From: an uncultured Lachnospiraceae bacterium
GTDB taxonomy: Bacteria; Bacillota; Clostridia; Lachnospirales; Lachnospiraceae
Length of the DNA: 64,000 nucleotides
NCBI GenBank assembly: GCA_900316075.1
Contig: ONBT01000003.1
Span: forward strand, 1-64,000
Reading direction: 5' to 3'
Shown here: positions 40,298 to 49,600 of the stretch, piece after piece
Layout: each line of letters opens with the position of its first letter
Numbering within the stretch: the stretch's first letter is position 1
Program-made: the position numbers and the translations under genes
The notes under the pieces: model-generated
Databases searched by the model: none
What the model was told of the DNA's origin: nothing
What the model saw: the letters and a program-made list of their open reading frames with translations, nothing else

Positions 40298-41590
40298 ATG
40301 AGAAACGTAGTAATTACCGGCATTGGTACCGTGAATCCGGCAGGCGTTGGGGCGGAGGCGAGCTGGGAAAATATTCGTCATGGAGTACCCGGAATCCGAA
40401 GAATAGAGGCTTTTGACCCGGTTGAACTGGGCGTCGGGGTGGCCCTGGCCGGGCAGGTCTGCGGCTTTCATCCGGAAGAGCGCCTGAACAAGCGGGAACT
40501 AAGGCACATGGCCCGCTTCACCCAGTTTGCCATGTACGCGGCAGAGGAGGCCCTTGAGCAGAGCGGCCTCCTTGCCGATGCGTCGACCGTCGATGAAAAG
40601 GGAAAGGAGATTCCCTTCTATGAGCGAAAGGCTTCGGAAGAGGAGGCCCCCCGCATCGGCGCAATCGTTTCCTGCGGCATCGGAGGCCTCGATGTCATCG
40701 AGGAGCAGCATGACCGGGGAAAGAACTTGGGCTATGACCACATCAATCCCTTTTTCATCCCGATGACGATTTCCAATATGGCAGCGGCCCGAATTTCCAT
40801 CGCCCATGGCTTCAAGGGCGAGTGCACCTGCCCGGTCACTGCCTGCGCCGGGGGTTCCAATGCCATCGGCGACGCCTTCCACCGAATCCGGGACGGCTAC
40901 GAGGACGTGATGATTGCCGGCGGCACGGAGGCCTGTATTACGAAACTGGCGGTGGCCGGCTTTGCCAACATGAAGGCTCTCTGCAAGTCGACGGACCCCC
41001 TGCGGGCCTCGATTCCCTTTGACGCCGAACGAAGCGGCTTCGTCATGGGGGAAGGCGCAGGAATAATAATAATGGAAGAAGAGACCCACGCTCTTCGCCG
41101 CGGGGCGCGGATTCTGGCCCGAATTTGCGGCTATGGGGTCAATTCTGACGCCTACCACATCACATCACCTGCTCCGGGAGGGGAGGGCGGAGCCGCCTGC
41201 ATGGCGCTCGCACTCGCTGACGCGTCGCTCGCGCCGGAAGCCATCTCTTACATCAATGCCCATGGAACCTCCACCCACCTCAATGACTCAGGCGAAACAA
41301 AGGCCATTCATGCGGTCTTCGGAGACCACGCAAAGAATCTTCCCGTCTCCTCGACAAAGTCCGTCACCGGCCACCTTCTGGGCGGCGCCGGCGGTGTCGA
41401 AGCCGTGATTTCGGTCCAGGCCCTGATGAATCAGTTCATTCCGCCGACTGCGGGCTATAAAGTTCCGGACCCGGAATGTGACCTCGACTATGTGCCAAAC
41501 GTTGGAAGAAGTGCCGAACTCAAGTATGTCCTCTCAAACTCCCTGGGCTTCGGCGGCCACAACGCAGCCCTGATTTTCGGGGCAGTGTAG
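40298..41590 (+). CDS. fabF: 3-oxoacyl-ACP synthase II
   Basis: A 430-residue elongating condensing enzyme. The triad is Cys183 (VTACAGGSN), His322 (NAHGTSTHLND) and His359 (SVTGHLLGGAG), with the gatekeeper-region GFGGHNA at the end. Residues about 97-120 form a charged extra loop. GAGGAAGAGGAG-type purine tract precedes the ATG. It is flanked by repeat elements on both sides. Confidence 0.96.
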   Translation: MRNVVITGIGTVNPAGVGAEASWENIRHGVPGIRRIEAFDPVELGVGVALAGQVCGFHPEERLNKRELRHMARFTQFAMYAAEEALEQSGLLADASTVDEKGKEIPFYERKASEEEAPRIGAIVSCGIGGLDVIEEQHDRGKNLGYDHINPFFIPMTISNMAAARISIAHGFKGECTCPVTACAGGSNAIGDAFHRIRDGYEDVMIAGGTEACITKLAVAGFANMKALCKSTDPLRASIPFDAERSGFVMGEGAGIIIMEEETHALRRGARILARICGYGVNSDAYHITSPAPGGEGGAACMALALADASLAPEAISYINAHGTSTHLNDSGETKAIHAVFGDHAKNLPVSSTKSVTGHLLGGAGGVEAVISVQALMNQFIPPTAGYKVPDPECDLDYVPNVGRSAELKYVLSNSLGFGGHNAALIFGAV

Positions 41591-41595
41591 GCTTT

Positions 41596-41613
41596 GGTTG
41601 ACGGGCGTCAACC
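41596..41613. repeat. 18-bp palindrome after fabF
   Basis: GGTTGACGGGCGTCAACC, second copy of the palindrome found in fabD, five bases after the fabF stop and five before repeat element copy 6. Confidence 0.75.
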
Positions 41614-41618
41614 TTTGC

Positions 41619-41716
41619 TTGCCTGTCAACCCCAAAAATTGCGTTTCCTGCGAGGCACAGAAACAGGGCCTGTGAGAACTTGAAATTGTATTTGATTGTA
41701 TCGATTTGACAGGCAA
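41619..41716 (+). repeat. 98-bp inverted-repeat element, copy 6
   Basis: Ends TTGCCTGTCAA (41619-41629) and TTGACAGGCAA (41706-41716), with GCGTTTCCTGCG and ATTGTATTTGATTGTATCGA. Its last two bases are the first two of the fabZ ribosome site AAGGAG (41715-41720). Confidence 0.9.
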
Positions 41717-41729
41717 GGAGCAGAAAACT

Positions 41730-42176
41730 TTGGAAATCCGCGAAAACCCCCATATTCTGACGGGGAAAGAAATTGAAGAGATCATCCCCCACCGCTACCC
41801 CTTCCGCCTGGTGGACCGAATCCTAGACTTCGAGCCGGGCCAGTGGGCCATCGGGAGAAAGTGCGTGACAAGTGATGAGCCCTTCTTCCAGGGCCATTTC
41901 CCGGACTACCCGGTGGTGCCGGGGGTACTTCTCATAGAGGCCCTGGCCCAGACCGGGGCGGTGGCCGTCCTTTCCATGCCCGAGTATAAGGGAAAACTGG
42001 CCTTATTCGGCGGGATCAAAAATGCCCGCTTTAAAAAGCAGGTGGTCCCCGGGGACGACGTGATTCTCAAGGCAGAGGTGGAGAAGATATATGGCCCCCT
42101 GGGCATCGCCAGGGGAGAGGCCATAGTGGACGGCAAGTCGGCCGTGACAGCGGAAATCACCTTTGCCCTGCAGTAA
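41730..42176 (+). CDS. fabZ: 3-hydroxyacyl-ACP dehydratase
   Basis: A 148-residue hot-dog-fold enzyme. His56 (GHFPDYPVVPG) and Glu70 (LLIEALAQ) are the catalytic pair, 14 residues apart as in the family; IIPHRYPFRLVDRI is the N-terminal signature. I start it at the TTG at 41730, nine bases after AAGGAG; a TTG at 41706 belongs to the repeat element. It dehydrates 3-hydroxyacyl-ACP before FabK. Confidence 0.94.
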   Translation: MEIRENPHILTGKEIEEIIPHRYPFRLVDRILDFEPGQWAIGRKCVTSDEPFFQGHFPDYPVVPGVLLIEALAQTGAVAVLSMPEYKGKLALFGGIKNARFKKQVVPGDDVILKAEVEKIYGPLGIARGEAIVDGKSAVTAEITFALQ

Positions 42177-42271
42177 GGAGAAGAAACAGTAAAAATCGAG
42201 CATTCTTCTCTTTTCCCCGCCCGCCGGCCAGCTATTGTCCCGCAGGAAAATTCTCCATTCGAACCACCCCC

Positions 42272-42300
42272 TTGCGGGCCGGGCCGTATTCTGCTACAAA
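42272..42300 (+). promoter_or_regulatory. Possible promoter of the MarR gene
   Basis: TTGCGG at 42272-42277, 17 bases, TACAAA at 42295-42300, 35 bases before the ATG. Confidence 0.4.
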
Positions 42301-42335
42301 AGAAAGGACAGTGAGTCGAGAAAAAGGGGGCAGTC

Positions 42336-42938
42336 ATGGCAGAAAAGAAAAAGGGGACGGGGAGTCCGTTTGAAAACATGTGGAGCGAGCTGTCCCGCCT
42401 GTCGAAGTCCTGGTTCGAGGGAGACCGGGAGCAGGACCCGGAATACAGGAGCTATATCAAGTCTCTGGAACAGGAATTTTCCACCATCTACGACAAGTTC
42501 CGCCTGCACTTCTATACCCAGATTTTCTCCCGCTTTGAAAACCGGGAGGCGACCCTGACTACGGTGGAGTCCTTCTCCATGGACTGCATCATGGCCATGG
42601 ACCATCCGACGGTGGCGGAGTTTGCGGCTATGATGAATATTTCCGCCCCGAACGCGGCCTACCGGGTCAATTCCCTGGTGCAGAAGGGCTATCTTCGGAA
42701 AGTCCAGTCGAAAGAGGATGCCCGGATTTTTTACCTCGAGCCCTCCGAGAAGTACATGAACTACTACCGGATCAATCTCGGCTATCTCGACACGGTCGTG
42801 GCCCGCTGCCGGGAGCGCTTTTCCGACGAGGACTATGTGAAGCTGACTTCCATGCTTCATATCATAAACTCCGAACTTATGCCCGAGCTCGACATGAAGC
42901 GTTTCCGCGCCCCCCGGGATATTGATTCAAAAGAATAA
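42336..42938 (+). CDS. MarR-family regulator, probable control of fatty-acid genes
   Basis: A 200-residue protein with a winged helix-turn-helix (about 80-150; TVAEFAAMMNISAPNAAYRV, then NSLVQKGYLRKVQSKEDARI). It lies at the end of the fab cluster, where streptococci keep the MarR-type FabT at the start. By position it is the best candidate to bind the TTTAATTAAA palindromes at 33569 and 33634. A long N-terminal extension (about 1-50) is unusual for MarR proteins. The ligand could be acyl-ACP, as for FabT; that is inference. Confidence 0.8.
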   Translation: MAEKKKGTGSPFENMWSELSRLSKSWFEGDREQDPEYRSYIKSLEQEFSTIYDKFRLHFYTQIFSRFENREATLTTVESFSMDCIMAMDHPTVAEFAAMMNISAPNAAYRVNSLVQKGYLRKVQSKEDARIFYLEPSEKYMNYYRINLGYLDTVVARCRERFSDEDYVKLTSMLHIINSELMPELDMKRFRAPRDIDSKE

Positions 42939-42949
42939 TGTAACCCCCC

Positions 42950-42992
42950 AAAGCGGGCCGGTCCGAAAAGGATCCGGCCCGCTTTCTTTTTC
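42950..42992 (+). terminator. Terminator of the fab-marR block
   Basis: A 12-bp perfect stem AAAGCGGGCCGG / CCGGCCCGCTTT is followed by CTTTTTCT. Confidence 0.9.
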
Positions 42993-43008
42993 TACAATTA
43001 TCCCCAAG

Positions 43009-43037
43009 TTGTCTCCCGGCCGCCTTTGGGCTATAAT
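43009..43037 (+). promoter_or_regulatory. SigA-type promoter of the glycan operon
   Basis: TTGTCT at 43009-43014, 17 bases, perfect TATAAT at 43032-43037, 54 bases before the first glycosyltransferase. Confidence 0.75.
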
Positions 43038-43090
43038 ACTGCCGATACTGTGAAAAATTCCGGACTTTTTCCGGAAAGGATATTCTTTTT

Positions 43091-44932
43091 ATGGCTAATG
43101 TAATTCACCGGGCCCGCCGCTTCCTTCATAAGTACGGCTTCAAAAAGACTGTGAAGCGGGCCTATCTGCGCCTGACCGAGCGCTTTGACCCCAATGCCGG
43201 CTACCGCATGTACCTGGCTGGGCATTCGCTGACGGACGAAGACTTGGAGCAGCAGAGAAAGACCACATTTTCCTATGCGCCGAAAATCAGCATTGCGGTT
43301 CCCCTCTACCGGACCGTGCCCAAGTTTCTCCGTGAGATGATTGCCTCCGTGGAGGAGCAGACCTACCCCAACTGGGAGCTGGTCCTCTGCGACGGCAGCC
43401 CTGCGAAGGGGGAGGAGGGCTGGAAGAGCGGGGACAAGGACCTCTCCGTCCTCGTGGAGAAGGCGGCCAAAGGCGACAGCCGGGTCCGCTACATCCGGCT
43501 CGAAAAGAACCTCGGCATCGCCGGAAACACCAATGCGGCCTTTGAGGCGGCGACCGGGGATTTCATCGGCCTTTTGGATCACGACGACACCTTGACCCCG
43601 GATGCCCTGTTTTCTGTAGTACGGGAATTAAACCGGGCTTTGACCGCTGAAGAGGACGAGAATTCCCCCTTTGCCCCGGCCCCCTGGGGCAGGAGTGAAA
43701 GGCCATCGGAACAAGTGTCAACCAAGAAGTCAATGTCGGATGCTGCCGTGAAGCAGATAGTCGAGCCGACAAAAGAGACTGCCGGAGAAACGACAATATC
43801 GCCGGCCGAAGACCCGGCGCAGCGGAAGGTCATTATTTATTCCGACGAGGACAAGCTGAATTCCGCCCGGGGGACCTACTTCACCCCCCACTTCAAGAGC
43901 GACTGGAATCCGGACCTCTTCACGAGCAACAATTACATTACTCATTTCTTTGTTTTCTCAAGGGCAGTCTATGAGACCGTCGGCGGGGAACTGCCCGACT
44001 TCGACGGGGCTCAGGACTATGACTTCATCCTCCGCTGCGCGGAAAGCGCGGAGGAGATTCTCCACGTGAAGCGGGTCCTCTATCACTGGCGGTCCTACTC
44101 CCAGTCCACGAGCAAGAAGGCGGCCGCCAAGCCTTATGCGGTGGACAGCGGGAAGCGGGCTCTCGAGGCCCATTTCAAACGCCTTGGAATGAATGTCGAG
44201 GTGAAGGACGACTTCCTGCCCGGCTACTATGATGTACAGTATCTGGATGAGGTTCCTGGTACCATAGAAGTCATCCGGGGCAAGGAGCCTGCGGACTTAA
44301 ACGCCGCGGCAAAAAAATCGGGCGACGACTTCCTCCTTTTCCTGGCGGAGGATGTGACGGAAGAGAAGAGGGAAGAGGCTGCGGACCGCATGAAGTCCTT
44401 CTTCACCCGGCCCGACGTGGGCATTGTCGGCGGGAGGACTGTCTTCTGGTCCGGCTTCATCCGGGACATGGGCTACATCCTTTCCAATGAGATCCCGGGC
44501 GTCGAGCCCTTCTTCTGGCTCAATATCGACCAGTACGGCTACTTCTTCCGCAGCCAGTCCACCCAGGACCTTTCAGCTGTCTCCAAAGGAGCCATGATGG
44601 TGCGGCGGAGCGATTTCCTTGCGCTCGGCGGCTTCGACGAGAGTCTGCCCCTCTATTTCGACATCGACTTCTGCCTGAAGCTGCAGCGGAAGCTGCAAAA
44701 ACTGGTGGTCTACGACCCCAAGTCCCAGTTCAATCTCAAGACGCCGACGGGGGAAAAGAAGTCTCTGAAGGAAGAGGAAGCAGAGCAGGCGGAGTTTGAA
44801 AAGGGTATGCGAAAGGAACTCGCCGTTTTCATAGAGCGTTATCCGCAGGAATACACGACCTGCGATGAGTTTTATAATCCGAATCTGTCACTGGACTGCC
44901 GGTTTTCCGCCGGCGCGGGGGAGAAAAGCTGA
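43091..44932 (+). CDS. Large GT2 glycosyltransferase of the surface-glycan operon
   Basis: A 613-residue protein. A basic N-terminal helix (about 1-30) may bind the membrane. The GT-A domain begins ISIAVPLYRTVP (about 67) and has the metal motif LLDHDDTL (about 172-179); SDEDKLN and FDGAQDYDFILR follow. Residues about 190-245 are a disordered insertion between strands of this domain. From about 400 a second, degenerate GT2-like half follows (GGFDESLPLYFDIDFCLKL) without an obvious DxD. The layout matches rhamnan/O-antigen type enzymes (WsaF/RgpF neighbours). Stop and next start overlap (TGATG). Confidence 0.88.
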   Translation: MANVIHRARRFLHKYGFKKTVKRAYLRLTERFDPNAGYRMYLAGHSLTDEDLEQQRKTTFSYAPKISIAVPLYRTVPKFLREMIASVEEQTYPNWELVLCDGSPAKGEEGWKSGDKDLSVLVEKAAKGDSRVRYIRLEKNLGIAGNTNAAFEAATGDFIGLLDHDDTLTPDALFSVVRELNRALTAEEDENSPFAPAPWGRSERPSEQVSTKKSMSDAAVKQIVEPTKETAGETTISPAEDPAQRKVIIYSDEDKLNSARGTYFTPHFKSDWNPDLFTSNNYITHFFVFSRAVYETVGGELPDFDGAQDYDFILRCAESAEEILHVKRVLYHWRSYSQSTSKKAAAKPYAVDSGKRALEAHFKRLGMNVEVKDDFLPGYYDVQYLDEVPGTIEVIRGKEPADLNAAAKKSGDDFLLFLAEDVTEEKREEAADRMKSFFTRPDVGIVGGRTVFWSGFIRDMGYILSNEIPGVEPFFWLNIDQYGYFFRSQSTQDLSAVSKGAMMVRRSDFLALGGFDESLPLYFDIDFCLKLQRKLQKLVVYDPKSQFNLKTPTGEKKSLKEEEAEQAEFEKGMRKELAVFIERYPQEYTTCDEFYNPNLSLDCRFSAGAGEKS

Positions 44933-46587
44933 TGGGCTACGCCGGGAAAATATTCCGTCCTTCCTATTGGAAGAAGGGCCTGGACTATATCCGTTACTTC
45001 GGCCTGAAGAAGGCCTTCTCACATTTCAGGAAGGGCACCCCGGCCGAGGACCGGGGGGATACCGATACTCCGCCCACCTGCTGGTACGGGGACTATGACT
45101 CCTGGGTCCGGGCCCACGCAGCCACCATGGGCTACGGGGAGTTTCTGGCCGCAGGGGACGTGAACCTGGGACCGGAATGGCTCCTTCTCGAGGACCCGGG
45201 TGCCAAGGGCCTCACCTATACCTCCTCTTTCGAGAAGCTGGTGAAGCAGGCCATGGAGGCGCATCCGGACTGCGACTTCATCTATACGGATGAGGACTCC
45301 TACGACCCGAAGGACCGGAAGTTTAAGGCCCCCCTCATGAAGCCGGACTTTTCCCCTGACTACATTTCGGACGTCAACTACATCGGTCACGGGGTGGCGG
45401 TGAAGAAGAGCCTTTTTGACGCCGTCGGCGGTATTGACCCTTCTTACGGCGGGGCGGCCTACTACGACCTGATTCTGCGGCTGACGGAGCAGGCGAAGGA
45501 AATCGTCCATATCACCGGCGTCCTCTGCCACAATGTCTACGGAACGGCCGGCCTTGAATATGAGCGGAAGGAACAGATTCCCGATGTCCGCAGCACGGAA
45601 AACCGCTATGCGGAAGGGGCTCTGGGGCTTCCCGAAGAAGACCGGGAAAACGGGCTCCGGGCCGTCGAAGCCCACAATGCCCGCCTGGGCCGGAAGACCA
45701 AAGTCGTCAGCGGTCCCCGCACCGGAATCTACAACAGCCTCTATGAGGTTCAGGGAGACCCTCTGGTTTCCATTATTATCCCGAACAAGGACCACACGGA
45801 CGACCTGGACAAGTGCGTCCGCTCCCTCTTTGAGAAGAATACCTATAAGCATATAGAGATCATCGTCGTCGAGAACAACAGCACCGAGGACGAGACCTTT
45901 GCCTACTATGACCGCCTGCAGAAGAATCCTTCGGTCCGGGTCGTATACTTCAAGGGCAAGTTCAATTACTCTGCCATCAACAATTTCGGCATAGAAAAGG
46001 CCCGGGGGGACTACCTCCTGCTTTTGAACAATGATACCGAAATCCGGGAGCCGGATTCGATTGCGAACCTGCTGGGCCGCCTGCAGCGGGAAGACCTGGG
46101 CATCGTAGGGGCCAAGCTCTATTACCCGGACGGGACCATCCAGCACGGGGGTGTCGTCGTCGGACTCGGTGGGGTTGGTGCCCACGCCTTCATGATGTTC
46201 CCGGGGGAGAGCGAGGGCTATATGGCCCGCCTGGCTGCGGCCGGCAATTACTCGGCGGTTACGGCCGCCTGCCTGATGGTGAAGCGGGCAGCCTACGAAG
46301 AGGCCGGGGGCCTGAACGAGGACTTAGAGGTCGCTTTCAATGATGTGGACTTCTGTCTCAGAGTGCGAAAGACCGGCCGCCTCATTGCCTTCGAGCCCCA
46401 CGCAGAGCTCTGGCACTACGAGTCGAAGTCGAGAGGCAATGACGACACGCCGGAAAAGAAAAAGCGCTTCGACGGGGAGGTCTTTCGGTTCATCGACCTC
46501 TGGCGGTCCTATATTCTCGAGCCCGGGGATCCCTTTTACAATTCTTCCCTGACCCTGAACACGACGGACTTCTCCCTGAAGCCCTGA
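44932..46587 (+). CDS. Two-part GT2 glycosyltransferase
   Basis: A 551-residue protein. The first about 260 residues are a GT2-like half lacking its nucleotide-binding start but keeping YTDEDSYDPKDRKFKAP and a YGGAAYYDLILR equivalent of the DGAQDYD motif. The second half (about 275-530) is a complete GT2 domain: VSIIIPNKDHTDDLDKC, VENNSTED, LLNNDTEI as the metal motif, and FNDVDFCLRVRKTG. It is coupled to the preceding gene by a one-base overlap. It probably adds a sugar during polymer growth; donor and linkage cannot be inferred. Confidence 0.88.
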   Translation: MGYAGKIFRPSYWKKGLDYIRYFGLKKAFSHFRKGTPAEDRGDTDTPPTCWYGDYDSWVRAHAATMGYGEFLAAGDVNLGPEWLLLEDPGAKGLTYTSSFEKLVKQAMEAHPDCDFIYTDEDSYDPKDRKFKAPLMKPDFSPDYISDVNYIGHGVAVKKSLFDAVGGIDPSYGGAAYYDLILRLTEQAKEIVHITGVLCHNVYGTAGLEYERKEQIPDVRSTENRYAEGALGLPEEDRENGLRAVEAHNARLGRKTKVVSGPRTGIYNSLYEVQGDPLVSIIIPNKDHTDDLDKCVRSLFEKNTYKHIEIIVVENNSTEDETFAYYDRLQKNPSVRVVYFKGKFNYSAINNFGIEKARGDYLLLLNNDTEIREPDSIANLLGRLQREDLGIVGAKLYYPDGTIQHGGVVVGLGGVGAHAFMMFPGESEGYMARLAAAGNYSAVTAACLMVKRAAYEEAGGLNEDLEVAFNDVDFCLRVRKTGRLIAFEPHAELWHYESKSRGNDDTPEKKKRFDGEVFRFIDLWRSYILEPGDPFYNSSLTLNTTDFSLKP

Positions 46588-46608
46588 TTTAAAGAAAAAG
46601 AGCAATTC

Positions 46609-49600
46609 ATGGATTTTGCAGCAGATACGAGAAAAAACCTGATCCGGACATTGGAAATCAAGTCAGGAGACCGGGTCCTGATTGCCGGAAACGGCTATGC
46701 CCCGGAGCTTCTCGAGGCCCTGAATGATACAGGGGCAGCCCTGTCCACGGAGCTTCCCATGAACGGACAGGGGCAGTACGACCTTGTTTTCCTGCCCGGC
46801 ACCCTCCATTCTCTGGCCCTTCAGGCCGGAGAGAGCGACGAAGCCTGCCTGCAGCGCATGTACGCTCTCGTGGTGCCCGGCGGCCGTCTGGTCATGGCCT
46901 GCGACAATACCTGCGGCATCAAGTACCTGTCCGGGGGCCAGCTGGAGGAAACCGGCGGATTCTTCGGCGGCCTCGATATGGACGCGGGACAGAGGACGGA
47001 GACCGTATATTATTATGAAGGGCTGAAGAAGCTCCTTTCCGGCCTTGCGGACGGGGAAGCGGAATTCTTCTACCCCTATCCGGACTTCCGCTATCCGCTT
47101 TTCATCTACTCCGACGACCGCCTGCCCTACCAGGGGGAACTGGCCCACTACGACGTGAACTTCTCCCAGCCCCGCTTCTGGACCTTTTCCGATGTCCGGG
47201 GCTTCGATTTCGTGATCGAGAATAATATTTTCACCCGCTTTGCCAACTGCTTCCTTGTGACAGTGACAAAGCAGGGCGGGGCGGCTCCGACAGATAAAAA
47301 GGCAAAAACAATCTACCGCAAGTTCCCCGAAAACCGGGGCCGGCGTTTCCGCATGGAAACGGACATCGTCTCCGGCCCGGAGGGGAAATATGTGTCGAAG
47401 ACGCCCGTCTTTCCCGAGGGGAAAAAGCATGTGGAAAAGACCCTGGAACTCACCGGAAAGCTGACAGAGGCCCTCTCTGCCCTTCCCCATGTGTCAGTCT
47501 GCCAGCCGGAGATTTCCGGGGAAGGCCTGCGCTATGCCTTTGCAAAAGGCGTCTCCCTGCGCGAACTCATCAAGGAAAGGGCCGAGAAGAAGGACTTTGA
47601 AGGTGTCGGACATCTCCTGGACCGCTTCACGGGTCTTGTTTATTTCGGTTCAACAGAAACGGACTTCGAGCCGACGGAAGACTTCACAAAGATTTTCGGA
47701 GACTGTGGATTTTCCGGCCGGACAGCCGTTTCTCCGGTCACGGATCTGGACCTCATATTTGAAAATGTCTTCGTCGACGGAGATGACTGGACCCTGATCG
47801 ACTGCGAGTGGACTTTCGACTTCCCGATTCCCCTGAAGTACGTCCTCTACCGGGCGGTTTCCTATTATACGGACCGGCCCTCGGACCCGGATACCTATGA
47901 CTTCATGATGACCCGCTTCGGAATTACGGAACAAGAGGAGGAGGTCTTTGTCCGGATGGAAAAGGGCTTCCAGACCTTTGTGTCTTCCGGAGAGGTTTCC
48001 TTCCGGGAGGAGTGCCGGGAACGGAGACGGCCCATCATCAACCTGAACGAGGCCTTCACGAACCTCCTCGACACCGTCTGCTGGAACATCTACTATGACC
48101 ACGGAAAGGGCTTTTCCGAGGAGACGAAGCAGGAGTTCATCGGCACCCTTTCCGGAGAGAACCGGATTCCCCTGACTTTCGATGGGACGGTGACCGAGGT
48201 CCGGATTGACCCCGGGGAAAACAAGGGCTTTGTGGTCATGAAGAACAGGGGAGAACTTCCTCCGGGCCTCAATGTCGTCACGAACGGCCTCGAGGGTCCG
48301 GACGGCCTCTATGTCTTCGACCATGACGACCCCCAGATTATGATTCTCTGCGGAGAATTCCGGGGAACTTTTGAGGCCATCTTTGATACGGCGGACGACG
48401 GTCTGGCTCCGGACCGGATTGCGGCCCTTATGCGGGGGCAGGCATCCATGCCGGCCCAGGCTCCGGCCCCGGCAGCCGCCGCGGAGAAGAAGCCTTCCCT
48501 TGCCCGGCGGGCTGTCCGCAAGGCCAAACGCATTCTTTCAAACAGCGGTGCCGGGGACTTCATCCGCATGGCACAGCAGTTCGGCGTGGAAGGAGCCCGG
48601 GAGAGCGCGAAGTTTGAAAAGGCCCATGCCAATGACAAACATTTGGAAAATGATTACGGCTACTATATCCGGGAGATTGAACCCAATATTCTCTATAAAG
48701 GAGAAGTGAAGGAAGATATCCGCTTCTCCATCGTGATTCCGGTCTATAACTGCCCGGAGCACGAGCTTCGGGCCTGCATCGACGCCTGCCTGGGGCAGAC
48801 CTACGGGAACTTTGAACTGATTCTCGTCGACGACCATTCTCCGGATCCGAAGGTGAAGGAAGTGCTCTCTTCCTATGAGGGGAAAAAGCATGTCCGGATC
48901 ATTTACAGGGAAGAAAACGGGCGGATTTCCCGGGCGACAAACGACGGCATCAATGCCGCAGGCGGAGACTTCATTGTATTTTCCGACTGCGACGACGTCA
49001 TGAGTACGAACGCCCTTCGGGAGTTTGCGGCCTACCTCCATGAGCATCCGGACACGGACTTCCTCTATTCCGATGAGGACAAGCTGACGGAGGACGGGAC
49101 CCTCCGCCACGACCCTTTCTTCAAGCCCGACTGGTCCCCGGACCTCTTCTGGTCCATGATGTATACGAACCACCTTGCGGCCTACCGGGCCTCCATTGTG
49201 AAGGAACTCGGAGGCCTCCGACCCGAGTTTGACGGGGCCCAGGACTATGACATGACCATGCGCTTCCTGGAGAAGTCTTCGGACGCCCGGGTCGGCCATG
49301 TGGCGAAGGTCCTCTACCACTGGCGGGAGACCGCCGGTTCCACGGCAGCAGACCCCGAGGCCAAGGACTATGTCTTTACCGCCACGGACAAGCTGAAGCG
49401 GGAGGCCCTGGAGCGGCGGGGAATGAAGGGGACCCCTGAATTTTCCAAGGAGACCCACCAGTTCCGCATCGTCTACGATACGGACCCGGCTGACCTTGTC
49501 TCCATTATCATTCCTTCGAAGGACAACCCCGATGTTCTGATGAAGTGCATCGAGTCTGTTCAGGCTTTAAAGGACGGGGTGCAGAAGGAATATATCGTAG

